Positions 1-7,271 are shown, numbered from the stretch's first letter. The stretch: 7,424 bases of DNA from an uncultured Coriobacteriaceae bacterium (GCA_902772085.1 CACXZL010000088.1:1-7424), one strand, 5' to 3'. The notes: generated from the sequence alone by a model not told the origin. A program made the numbers and translations.

Positions 1-3000
1 CGCCCTCGATGAGGGGCTGGAAGGCGTTACCAGGGACGTTTTGGTAGAGGCCCTCGGCGGAGCGCTCCGTGTGACCCATCTTGCCTAGCACACGGCCGTC
101 GGGACTCGTGATGCCCTCGATGGCAAGCGCGGAGCCGTTCGGGTTTACGGAGAGGTCCATGGAAGGCGTACCCGTCTCATCGACGTACTGCGTGGCGATC
201 TGTCCACGTTCGACGAGCTGAGCGAGGAGCTTGTCGTTTGCCACGAAGCGACCTTCGCCGTGGCTAATCGCGATGTTGTGGATATCGCCGACTTCGCACT
301 TGGAGAGCCAAGGCGAAAGGTCGCTTGCCACGCGCGTGCGTACGAGACGGCTCTGATGACGACCGATGGTGTTGAACGTGAGCGTGGGGCACTCGCTCGT
401 CATGGGAACGATGTCGCCAAAGGGCACGAGGCCGAGCTTCACGAGCGCCTGGAAACCGTTGCAGATGCCCAGCATGAGACCGTCGCGGTCGTTCAGAAGG
501 CGCCGCACGGCCTCGGTGACTTGCGGCGCGCGGAAGAACGCGGTGATGAACTTGGCCGAACCGTCTGGCTCGTCGCCACCAGAGAAGCCGCCGGGGATCA
601 TCACGATCTGCGCACGGTCGATCTCGGAGACGAGCTTGGCCGTGCTTTCGGCCACCGCTGCGGGCGTAAGGTTGTTTATAACGAAGGTGGTGACGTCGGC
701 GCCGGCGCGACGGAACGCGCGGGCGGAGTCGTACTCGCAGTTGTTTCCGGGGAAGACTGGAATCACCACGCGCGGCTTGGCCGAGGTCAAGAGGGGAGAG
801 GCCCCCTTTGCCAGAGAAGGCCGTTTTGGCAGAGGGGACTTGGCCTCTTTTGACATCCAGTTGAGCTGCTCGACGGCGTCGCCAGCGGCGCGGTAGGGAA
901 AGACGGGCTCCAGACGCGCCTCCCATGCCTCTTGCTCGGTTGCGAGGTCGATGGCCTCTCCGTCGCAAACAAGCGCGTACACTGCCGTGACGGTGCCGAT
1001 CTGCGCGACGCGCACGAGGTCGTTGCCCTTGGGCACGTACGTGCAATCGCTTACCTCCATGAGGAAGCTGCCGTAGGCGGGCACGAAGAGCTGCTCCGCA
1101 TCGAGCCCCCAGAGGTCCGCGCCGAGCTGGTTGCCGACGCACATCTTGAAGAGGCTCTCTGCCATGCAGCCATATCCCGGTGTGGAGACGGCCAACGCAT
1201 CGCCGTCACCGATGAACTTCTCCACGAGGTCGAGCACTTCGAGCAGCGACGTAGGCTCGGGAGTGATGCCGTCTGCTTTGTAGCGCGGCTGAATGAGCAC
1301 GATCTTGCTTCCCGCCCGTTTGAACTCGGGCGACATGACGCGCTCGAGCGAGCCGACGGCGGTGGCAAAGCTCACGAGGGTGGGCGGGACGTCGAGGTCC
1401 TCGAAGCTACCGCTCATGGAGTCCTTGCCGCCGATGGAGCCGATGCCGAGGTCGAGCTGAGCCATGAGCGCTCCGAGTACTGCAGCACAGGGCTTACCCC
1501 AACGTTCGGCCTCGTCGCGCAGACGCTCGAAGTACTCCTGGAAAGTGAGGTAGGCATCCTCGTGCAGAAGGCCGCAAGCCACGAGGCGCGAGACGCTCTC
1601 CACCACGGCGAGGTAGGCTCCCGTGAACTGGTTTGCGCTCGTGAGGAAGGGGTTGTAACCCCATGCCATGCCGGAGACGGTGGTCGTCTCGCCGTCAACG
1701 GGCATCTTTGCCACCATGCCCATGGCAGGAGTGAGCTGCGTGCGGCCGCCGAAGGGCATGAGTGCGCTGGCGGCGCCGATGGTGGAGTCGAAGCGCTCAC
1801 TGAGGCCTTTGTTTGACGCGACGTTGAGGTCGGTGAGAACGGAGCGCAGACGCTCGGACACGGTGGTGCCTTCCCAGCTTGGCGTCCATGCCTCGGCTGC
1901 CCTCACGTGGACCTTCTGATGCTTTGGCGCGCCGTTTGAGTTCAGGAACTCGCGGCTCACGTCCACGATGGTGTCGCCGTTCCATTTCATGCAGAGACGC
2001 GGCTCGGCGGTGACGGTAGCCACGGCGGTCGCCTCGAGGTTCTCTTCGTGGGCGTAGCGGAAGAACTCGTCCACGTCTTCGGGCGCCAGGGCCACGGCCA
2101 TGCGCTCCTGGCTCTCGGAGATGGCGAGCTCGGTGCCGTCAAGACCTTCGTACTTCTTCGGCACGAGGTCGAGGTTTATGTCCAACCCGTCGGCTAGCTC
2201 ACCGATGGCGACGCTCACGCCGCCTGCGCCGAAGTCGTTGCAGCGCTTGATGAGGCGGCATGCGTCCTCTCGGCGGAAGAGGCGCTGGAGCTTGCGCTCT
2301 ATGGGGGCGTTGCCCTTCTGGACTTCGGCGCCACAGGTGGTGAGGCTCTCGAGCTTATGCGCCTTAGAGCTGCCGGTGGCGCCACCGATGCCGTCGCGTC
2401 CGGTTCGTCCGCCGAGCAGTACGATCACGTCTCCTGGTGCGGGGCATTCGCGGCGTACGTGACTGGCGGGCGTGGCGCCCACCACGGCACCGATCTCCAT
2501 GCGCTTGGCCACGTAACCCGGGTGGTAAAGCTCGCTCACCTGACCGGTGGCGAGACCGATCTGGTTGCCATAGCTGGAGTATCCGGCGGCTGCGGTACGC
2601 ACGAGTTTGCGCTGTGGCAGCTTGCCGGGCATCGTCTCGCTGATGGGGACCGTGGGATCGGCAGCGCCGGTGACGCGCATGGCCTGGTAGACGTAGCTGC
2701 GCCCGGAGAGCGGGTCGCGGATGGCGCCACCTATGCAGGTCGCAGCCCCGCCAAAGGGCTCGATCTCGGTGGGATGGTTGTGGGTTTCGTTCTTGAACAA
2801 GAACAGCCAATCCTGATCCTTGCCGTCCACGTCGACTTTCACCTTCACGGTGCAGGCGTTGATCTCCTCAGACTCGTCGAGCCCGGTGAGCTGGCCGGTG
2901 TGGGCCAGGTACTTCGCGCCTATGGTGCCCATGTCCATGAGGCAGATGGGCTTTTCATCGCGTCCGAGCTCATGGCGGACGGCCAGATAGCGGTCGAAGG

Positions 3001-3736
3001 CCGCCTTCACCACGGCGTCGTCGATCTGCACCTCGTCAAGCACCGTGCCAAAGGTGGTGTGGCGGCAGTGGTCGGACCAGTAGGTATCGATCATCTTGAT
3101 CTCGGTGATGGTGGGATCGCGCTTCTCGGACGCGAAATACTTTTGGCAGAAGGTGATGTCGGCCAAATCCATCGCGAGGCCGCGCTTGTCGATGAACGTG
3201 GCGAGCTGCTTCTGGTCCAGCTTACGGAAGCCGACAAGTACCTCAACTTTCTCGGGCACTGCGAGCTCGAGTGCCAGCGTGTCGCGCTTCTCGAGCGATG
3301 CCTCGCGTGCCTCCACGGGGTTGATGACGTAGTTCTTCACGGCCTCCAAGCTGGCCTTGCTCAGACGGCCTTCCAGCACGTACACCTTCGCGCTGGCGAC
3401 CTCGGGCCGCTCGCCCTGGCTGATGAGCTGGATGCACTCGCTGGCGCTGGCGGCACGCTGGTCGAACTGTCCGGGAAGGAACTCCACGGCGAAGACCTTG
3501 GCCGTCTTGGCGAAGGTCGGCAGCTCAAAGAAGGCGTCGTCGGACTGGGGTTCGCTGAAGACGGTGGGCACGCACCGCTCAAAGAGCTCCTTTGAGATGC
3601 CTTCCACATCGTAGCGATTGATGATGCGTACGTTCTTGAGGCCCTTGATTTCCAAGGTGTGGCGTAGCTCGTGGCTGAGCTCGCGTGCCTCAACGTCGAA
3701 TCCGGGCTTTTTCTCCACGTAAACGCGAGAAACCAT
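1..3736 (-). CDS. purL: Phosphoribosylformylglycinamidine synthase, single-chain PurL (3' end outside window)
   Basis: This enzyme converts FGAR, glutamine and ATP to FGAM in de novo purine synthesis, in the cytosol. The frame is open from ATG at 3736-3734 to the window edge, giving 1245 codons. It looks like the long one-chain clostridial-type family (about 1240 residues), so only a few C-terminal residues should be missing. The N-terminus MVSRVYVEKKPGFDVEA is typical and supports this start, as does AAGGGTAGG upstream. Visible synthetase motifs are YWSDHCRHTTF from residue 219, KNETHNHPTE at 315-324, SESQERM at 540-546 and GGKDS at 769-773. A lysine/proline-rich linker (about 962-989) leads to a class I glutamine amidotransferase domain. 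Its nucleophile is Cys1092 in GICNGFQ, and His1222 and Glu1224 in GHTER complete the triad. The amidotransferase is built in, so separate PurQ and PurS are not needed. I checked the frame at many points and saw no frameshift. Confidence 0.97.
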   Translation of the reverse strand, partial: MVSRVYVEKKPGFDVEARELSHELRHTLEIKGLKNVRIINRYDVEGISKELFERCVPTVFSEPQSDDAFFELPTFAKTAKVFAVEFLPGQFDQRAASASECIQLISQGERPEVASAKVYVLEGRLSKASLEAVKNYVINPVEAREASLEKRDTLALELAVPEKVEVLVGFRKLDQKQLATFIDKRGLAMDLADITFCQKYFASEKRDPTITEIKMIDTYWSDHCRHTTFGTVLDEVQIDDAVVKAAFDRYLAVRHELGRDEKPICLMDMGTIGAKYLAHTGQLTGLDESEEINACTVKVKVDVDGKDQDWLFLFKNETHNHPTEIEPFGGAATCIGGAIRDPLSGRSYVYQAMRVTGAADPTVPISETMPGKLPQRKLVRTAAAGYSSYGNQIGLATGQVSELYHPGYVAKRMEIGAVVGATPASHVRRECPAPGDVIVLLGGRTGRDGIGGATGSSKAHKLESLTTCGAEVQKGNAPIERKLQRLFRREDACRLIKRCNDFGAGGVSVAIGELADGLDINLDLVPKKYEGLDGTELAISESQERMAVALAPEDVDEFFRYAHEENLEATAVATVTAEPRLCMKWNGDTIVDVSREFLNSNGAPKHQKVHVRAAEAWTPSWEGTTVSERLRSVLTDLNVASNKGLSERFDSTIGAASALMPFGGRTQLTPAMGMVAKMPVDGETTTVSGMAWGYNPFLTSANQFTGAYLAVVESVSRLVACGLLHEDAYLTFQEYFERLRDEAERWGKPCAAVLGALMAQLDLGIGSIGGKDSMSGSFEDLDVPPTLVSFATAVGSLERVMSPEFKRAGSKIVLIQPRYKADGITPEPTSLLEVLDLVEKFIGDGDALAVSTPGYGCMAESLFKMCVGNQLGADLWGLDAEQLFVPAYGSFLMEVSDCTYVPKGNDLVRVAQIGTVTAVYALVCDGEAIDLATEQEAWEARLEPVFPYRAAGDAVEQLNWMSKEAKSPLPKRPSLAKGASPLLTSAKPRVVIPVFPGNNCEYDSARAFRRAGADVTTFVINNLTPAAVAESTAKLVSEIDRAQIVMIPGGFSGGDEPDGSAKFITAFFRAPQVTEAVRRLLNDRDGLMLGICNGFQALVKLGLVPFGDIVPMTSECPTLTFNTIGRHQSRLVRTRVASDLSPWLSKCEVGDIHNIAISHGEGRFVANDKLLAQLVERGQIATQYVDETGTPSMDLSVNPNGSALAIEGITSPDGRVLGKMGHTERSAEGLYQNVPGNAFQPLIEG
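786..854. repeat. 69-bp palindromic segment encoding the PurL inter-domain linker
   Basis: Inner arms 803-813 and 827-837 are complementary over 11 positions with one G-T wobble. Outer arms 786-794 (GTCAAGAGG) and 844-854 (CCTCTTTTGAC) also pair, apart from two extra bases on one side. The segment is 69 bp, a multiple of three, and encodes a low-complexity K/P/S/L-rich stretch exactly between the synthetase and amidotransferase domains. The pairing is seen directly; origin as a small inserted palindromic element is inference. Confidence 0.6.
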
Positions 3737-3741
3737 ACAAA

Positions 3742-3750
3742 CCTACCCTT
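3742..3750 (-). promoter_or_regulatory. Ribosome-binding site of purL
   Basis: The minus strand reads AAGGGTAGG upstream of ATG at 3736, which gives two overlapping purine-rich matches to the anti-Shine-Dalgarno sequence, 5 to 9 nt from the start. It supports the chosen start of purL. Confidence 0.65.
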
Positions 3751-3780
3751 CGTTGGAACGTTGGGAAAACGATGCAATAC

Positions 3781-3809
3781 ATAATACACAACATGTCTTG
3801 GCGAAACAG
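3781..3809 (-). promoter_or_regulatory. Candidate purL promoter
   Basis: The minus strand has TATTAT at 3786-3781 (five of six matches to a -10 box), in the only AT-rich patch of the gap. CTGTTT lies 17 bp upstream at 3809-3804, a poor -35. The predicted start is near 3774, giving a leader of about 38 nt. It is plausible mainly for position and base composition; the -35 is weak. Confidence 0.4.
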
Positions 3810-3949
3810 AATCCCCCCGAAGCGCCACACTTGGGCCATCTTGCGTGCCTTGTCGGCTCCTATGGACGCGCCGCACCGGGAAACCATCTCTTCATCGCGC
3901 ATAATCCCACCCGCGCGTCGGTCCATTGTGTCGGGACGGGACGGTCTGG

Positions 3950-4747
3950 TCACGTCCCCACTGCAATGAGCCCCGCGCAATACAGCGCCGTGGCGAGGAG
4001 AGCCAGCCAATCGCCGCTCCGCATGTGCAGGGGATGCCAGTGGCTGCGTGCCGCTCCTCCCACGTAGCAGCGTGCATCGAGCGCACGCGACAGGTCGTTG
4101 GCATGGTGCAGCGAGCTTGCCAGCAGCGCCACCAGTACCGGAACTACGGCTCGTATGCGTTTGGCGGGCGATCCCTCGCCCAGCGCTCCGCCGCGCGAGG
4201 TCTGCGCATCCATTACGGCAGAGGCTTCGTCGGCAAGCGTGGGAATGAAGCGCAGCATGAGTGAAAACACCATGGCGAGCTCGTGTCCCGGTAGGCCGAT
4301 GTGCGAGAGTGGGGAGAGCATGGAGTCGAAGGCGTCGGTGAGCTGGGATGGTGTGGTGGTGAGGAGGACGACCGCTCCGGCAAGTACACCGATGATCAGG
4401 CGCAGGCTGTAGAGCAGTGCCGCACGCAGGCTATCAGTGGTGATGCGCAAAGGCCCCGCCGCCCACAGGGTGTCACCCGTATTTACGAGAAACAAGTTGA
4501 ACAAGCTCAGTACAAGCAGCACAAACACAACGGGACGTATGGACTCAAGTGCCCTCTGGGCTGGTATGCGCGCGAGCAACAAGGTGCCAAACGTAAATGC
4601 GAAGCCCAATGCGAGCTGGGCTGGCGTGTGTATGAAAAAGACCGAGACCATGACGGCCACGGCGGCGACGATTTTGGCACGCGGATCCATGCGGTGAACG
4701 ATGGAATCCGCCACGTAGTACTGACCGAGCGCAATTCTTACTGCCAT
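3950..4747 (-). CDS. ecfT: ECF transporter transmembrane component EcfT
   Basis: EcfT is the membrane scaffold of energy-coupling-factor vitamin importers: it links the ATPase pair to the substrate-binding S component. The 265-residue protein has the family's usual length. It has an N-terminal hydrophobic cluster (about 25-60), a second one (72-90), further segments (110-130 and 155-170) and a C-terminal helix near 246-262. Two charged coupling-helix motifs sit in the cytosolic region: QTSRGG at 182-187 and ALDARCY at 222-228, a Cys-bearing version of the usual ARG motif. These helices dock into the two ATPase domains. The ATG at 4747 is one base after the ATPase stop codon, with a good AGGTGA site inside the end of that gene, so translation is probably coupled. 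Operon position after ribU and ecfA fits a complete riboflavin importer. Confidence 0.94.
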   Translation of the reverse strand: MAVRIALGQYYVADSIVHRMDPRAKIVAAVAVMVSVFFIHTPAQLALGFAFTFGTLLLARIPAQRALESIRPVVFVLLVLSLFNLFLVNTGDTLWAAGPLRITTDSLRAALLYSLRLIIGVLAGAVVLLTTTPSQLTDAFDSMLSPLSHIGLPGHELAMVFSLMLRFIPTLADEASAVMDAQTSRGGALGEGSPAKRIRAVVPVLVALLASSLHHANDLSRALDARCYVGGAARSHWHPLHMRSGDWLALLATALYCAGLIAVGT

Positions 4748-4748
4748 G

Positions 4749-6542
4749 CTAGTTCACCTTGCCTTCGCGTGCGAGTGCGGCCACGAGCTCGTGCATCGTG
4801 AGAGGCTCTTCCGCGATGGGCACGCCCGCCTTGACAAGCTTGCGTGCGATTGCGAGGGGGGCGGGGAGGCCGAGGCCGGATTGCTCGAGTCTCTCGGCAT
4901 TTGCCTCGCAAAACACCTCGCGTGGTGTGCCGGAAAGCATGATGCGGGATTGGTCGAGCACGATCACCTGCTGCGCGTGCGCCGCATCCTCCATGCTGTG
5001 CGTGACCTGTACGATCGTTGTGCCCTGGCCGTGTATGACGCTTAGGATGGTGCGCAGTTCGGTGCGGCCGCGGGGGTCGAGCCCCGCAGTGGGCTCGTCG
5101 AGCACGATGATGCGTGGCCTCATGGCCAGGATGCCTGCAATGGCACAGAGGCGCTGCTGACCACCGGAGAGTTCGAAGGGGGAGGCGTCGTCGAGCCCTG
5201 CGAGCCCCACGAGGTCGAGGGCGGCGCGGCATCGTGCGCGGACCTCGGCTTTTGGTAGCCCCTGGTTTGTGGGGCCAAAAGCAACGTCCTCAAAGACCGT
5301 TTCCGCAAAGAGCTGGCGTTCTGGGTGCTGCATGACGTAGCCTATGGTACCGTGGAGCTTTCGGCGGTCGCGCTTGCGCCTTGTGCTCACGCCGTTCACA
5401 ATCACGTCGCCCGCGTCGGGCGTCTCGAGTGCGCAGAGCAGCCGTACGAGCGTTGACTTGCCGGATCCCGTCTGCCCTACGATGGCAACCGTAGATCCCC
5501 TTGGTACGCGAAGGCTCACGTTATCGAGTGCCTTGCGTGCGTGCAGATAGGAAAAAGACACATGTTCCGCCTGGATTGCCGCATCAGCGGAATCCTCTGG
5601 CGGTTCCGGCAGGTGGAGGCGCCGTCCCGACGACGCGCTCTGTGAGGCACCTTCATTTGGGAAGGTGTCTTGTGGCGCATTCCGTCGGGGCGGTACCCCC
5701 ACCTTCTGATCCTTCTCCCTACACGCGCAGATCTCTTGAAGAAGCTGGTCTTCCGAGCAAGTCCAGGGAAGGTTGAGCTTGCGGGATAGACGCGCCACAA
5801 ACGGCTCCTCGAGGCCCAGCTCGCGAAGCTCTTGTTCGTGCCAAAAGACTTCGGCAGGAGGGCCTTCCAGCACGATGCGGCCGTGGTTCAAAACGATTAC
5901 CCTGTCGGCTTCGAGGGCCTCCTCCATGAAATGCGTGATGTGCACGATCGTGACGCCGTCGGCGGCAAGGCGGCCCATCACGCGCATGATGGCGCCTCGT
6001 CCCCGTACGTCAAGCAACGATCCCGGCTCGTCAAACACGATGAGTTGCGGCTCCATGGCAAGCGCGCCGGCGATTGCCACGCGTTGCTTTTGTCCGCCCG
6101 ACAAGCGTGTGGGGTCGGCCTTGGCGTATGCGCTCATGGCGACACGACGTAGTTCGCGCTCTACGCGCCAGCCGATTTGCTCCGACGGAACGCCGAGGTT
6201 CTCTGGCCCAAATGCCACGTCTTCTTCCACGACGGTCGTAACGATCTGATCGTCAGGGTTCTGAAACACCAAACCAAGGCTGCGGCGCGCGCGGCCATAG
6301 GCGGCAAAGTCGATGGGATCGGGGCGCGTCGCGTCGAAGACGCCCTCTCCCACAAGCCGGACCACACCATCGTCTGGTGCAAGCAGTCCGCAGAGCACCG
6401 AAGCGAGTGTGGACTTGCCCGACCCGTTTGCCCCGAGCACACACAGTCGCTCGCCGTGCGCGACTTCGAGCGACACGTCTTCGAGGGCTTGGGTACCGTT
6501 GTCGTAGCGCAGTGTGACGTGGGAGAGGGAGGCGATGCTCAT
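4749..6542 (-). CDS. ecfA: Fused ECF transporter ATPase, EcfA1-EcfA2 in one chain
   Basis: This protein hydrolyses ATP to drive vitamin import by the ECF complex at the inner face of the membrane. At 597 residues it is two ABC ATPase domains in one chain; most ECF systems use two proteins of about 280 residues. Domain 1 has Walker A GANGSGKST at 37-45, Q-loop Q94 in NPDDQ, signature LSGGQ 147-151, Walker B ending DE 171-172, and switch His204. Domain 2 has Walker A GQTGSGKST at 356-364, Q405 in HPERQ, LSGGQ 458-462, DE 482-483, and His515. NPDDQ is typical of EcfA1 and HPERQLF of EcfA2, so the order is A1-A2. A hydrophilic low-complexity linker covers about 270-322. All main catalytic residues are present in both halves. 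The D-loop of domain 1 reads SLLDV, unlike AGLDP in domain 2. The start lies 12 nt after ribU. It may serve other S components as well; the sequence cannot show this. Confidence 0.97.
   Translation of the reverse strand: MSIASLSHVTLRYDNGTQALEDVSLEVAHGERLCVLGANGSGKSTLASVLCGLLAPDDGVVRLVGEGVFDATRPDPIDFAAYGRARRSLGLVFQNPDDQIVTTVVEEDVAFGPENLGVPSEQIGWRVERELRRVAMSAYAKADPTRLSGGQKQRVAIAGALAMEPQLIVFDEPGSLLDVRGRGAIMRVMGRLAADGVTIVHITHFMEEALEADRVIVLNHGRIVLEGPPAEVFWHEQELRELGLEEPFVARLSRKLNLPWTCSEDQLLQEICACREKDQKVGVPPRRNAPQDTFPNEGASQSASSGRRLHLPEPPEDSADAAIQAEHVSFSYLHARKALDNVSLRVPRGSTVAIVGQTGSGKSTLVRLLCALETPDAGDVIVNGVSTRRKRDRRKLHGTIGYVMQHPERQLFAETVFEDVAFGPTNQGLPKAEVRARCRAALDLVGLAGLDDASPFELSGGQQRLCAIAGILAMRPRIIVLDEPTAGLDPRGRTELRTILSVIHGQGTTIVQVTHSMEDAAHAQQVIVLDQSRIMLSGTPREVFCEANAERLEQSGLGLPAPLAIARKLVKAGVPIAEEPLTMHELVAALAREGKVN
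4754..4759 (-). promoter_or_regulatory. Ribosome-binding site of ecfT inside the ecfA 3' end
   Basis: AGGTGA on the minus strand is an exact match to part of the anti-Shine-Dalgarno complement, 6 nt before the ecfT ATG. It overlaps the last codons of the ATPase gene, which fixes the ecfT start and suggests coupled translation. Confidence 0.75.
5645..5670. repeat. Hairpin-forming inverted repeat in the ATPase linker
   Basis: Arms 5645-5654 (AGGCACCTTC) and 5661-5670 (GAAGGTGTCT) pair at nine positions plus one G-T wobble, with a 6-nt loop. A third copy of CACCTTC lies at 5700-5706, just after GGGG-CGGTA-CCCC at 5687-5699. The segment encodes residues about 291-299, in the disordered linker between the two ATPase domains. 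A role in RNA folding is unknown. Confidence 0.55.
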
Positions 6543-6554
6543 GGACGCGGCCGC

Positions 6555-7088
6555 CTAGTTGCCGATGGCCTTGGTGATGGGCTTGTACACCAACGCCGTC
6601 ACGATGCAGTTGATGGCGATCTTTGCTGCGTTGAACGGCAGAAGGGCGGGCACGATCATGTCGATGACGGTTTGCGTCGGCGCGCCCATGTAGATCGGAG
6701 TGATGATGACGTTTGCTCCGATGCAGCAGGTCAAACAGATGACGGCGCCGACTCCCATGCCGATGAGCGCACCTTGGAAGGTCGTGTTGCGCTTATAGAC
6801 GAGCGAGGCGGGAAGAACGAGCGACAGGGTGGCGATGATGGCCATCACCATGCCGTAGATGCCGGATTGCGTTGCGATGCCCGCAACAAGTGCGATGATG
6901 GCTGAGGGATCGTACTTGAGAAATGTCACGCCAGGTAGGATGGGGAACTCCAAAAAGAGCGTGCAGATCGCCGCGACTGCGCAGAAGAGCGCGGTGATGG
7001 CGATGCGCTTCGTGCTCCAGCTTGTGCCTTGCGCGGTGGTGGAGTGAGCGTCGTGACGCGTGCTCGATGAGCTGAGATTGGTGGCCAT
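6555..7088 (-). CDS. ribU: Riboflavin ECF transporter S component RibU
   Basis: RibU is the membrane protein that binds riboflavin and hands it to the ECF energising module for import. The 177-residue chain has the usual size and about six hydrophobic segments, after a Ser/Thr-rich polar N-terminus of some 25 residues. Family signatures are FLEFPI at 45-50 followed by FLKYDPS at 56-62, and a C-terminal LLPFNAAKIAIN at 149-160. Identification is reinforced by the FMN riboswitch immediately upstream and by the ATPase and EcfT genes downstream. The ATG at 7088 is preceded by GGGGG with 7-nt spacing, directly after the riboswitch. The TAG stop at 6557-6555 is 12 nt before ecfA. If the vitamin were not riboflavin the riboswitch would be hard to explain, so the assignment is strong. 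Confidence 0.95.
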   Translation of the reverse strand: MATNLSSSSTRHDAHSTTAQGTSWSTKRIAITALFCAVAAICTLFLEFPILPGVTFLKYDPSAIIALVAGIATQSGIYGMVMAIIATLSLVLPASLVYKRNTTFQGALIGMGVGAVICLTCCIGANVIITPIYMGAPTQTVIDMIVPALLPFNAAKIAINCIVTALVYKPITKAIGN

Positions 7089-7095
7089 GGTGGCG

Positions 7096-7100
7096 CCCCC
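7096..7100 (-). promoter_or_regulatory. Ribosome-binding site of ribU abutting the riboswitch
   Basis: GGGGG on the minus strand can pair with the CCUCC anti-Shine-Dalgarno core (one G-U pair), 7 nt before the ribU ATG. It begins immediately after the last strand of riboswitch helix P1, so ligand-dependent folding can plausibly hide it. This is inferred from position. Confidence 0.6.
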
Positions 7101-7233
7101 GTTTCTTCCATCCGGACTCTGACCGTTGGCCTTGGGTTCTCACCAAGTCAGCCGCTTTTTTCCTGCGACACGCGGGCTCGGAGGCACGCATGCCCCATCA
7201 CCGCCAGTGGGGAATTCCACCCCGCCCTGAAAC
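7101..7233 (-). ncRNA. FMN riboswitch (RFN element)
   Basis: The riboswitch senses FMN and turns down riboflavin synthesis or uptake genes. Reading the minus strand from 7233: P1 5' strand GTTTC, then the conserved AGGGCGGGGTGGAATTCCCC block (P2), CTGGCGGT, a variable P3 region, GAGCCCGCG, then GCGGCTGACTTGGTGAGAA and CCCAAGGCCAACGGT. It ends with GTCAGAGTCCGGATGGAAGA and the closing GAAAC (7105-7101), which pairs with GTTTC (7233-7229). These are the hallmark conserved blocks of the RFN family, in order. Only 12 nt separate it from the ribU ATG, leaving no room for a terminator. Control by hiding the ribosome-binding site is therefore more likely than transcription attenuation. Confidence 0.97.
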
Positions 7234-7243
7234 TGACGCGCAC

Positions 7244-7271
7244 AGCATAGCACAACGCATGACGGTGTCTA
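7244..7271 (-). promoter_or_regulatory. Candidate promoter of the ribU-ecfA-ecfT operon
   Basis: The minus strand has TAGACA (7271-7266, five of six matches to a -35), a 16-bp spacer, and TATGCT (7249-7244) preceded by TGC, an extended -10. The predicted start is near 7237, only a few bases before helix P1 of the riboswitch, which fits well. The discriminator GTGCGC is GC-rich. No transcript data were available. Confidence 0.6.

Larger units (their letters stand above)
3737..3949 (-). other. Intergenic leader between ecfT and purL
   Basis: This 213-nt gap holds the purL ribosome-binding site and a candidate promoter in its AT-rich part (3776-3797), which stands out against the GC-rich surroundings. 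A tandem CGTTGG-AA-CGTTGG motif sits at 3751-3764. No hairpin followed by a T-run is seen after the ecfT stop on the minus strand, so a classical intrinsic terminator is not evident. I see no credible small gene here: the open frames that cross it run into purL or ecfT out of frame. Confidence 0.6.

Noticed and set aside
932..1816. Plus-strand open frame of about 294 codons
   Set aside because: It is antisense to conserved PurL synthetase sequence, and its product is low-complexity with no recognisable domain.
2357..3595. Long open frame on the plus strand (about 412 codons)
   Set aside because: It lies wholly opposite purL, which has clear family motifs throughout. The product looks like no known family, and high-GC codon bias commonly creates such antisense frames.
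3938..3958. GGGACG / CGTCCC hairpin at the end of ecfT as a terminator
   Set aside because: The stem is 6 bp with a 9-nt loop, it overlaps the stop codon, and no T-rich tract follows on the minus strand.
3690..4010. Minus-strand open frame of 106 codons spanning the ecfT-purL gap
   Set aside because: It starts inside ecfT and ends inside purL in other frames. It has no family features, and it covers the AT-rich promoter patch.
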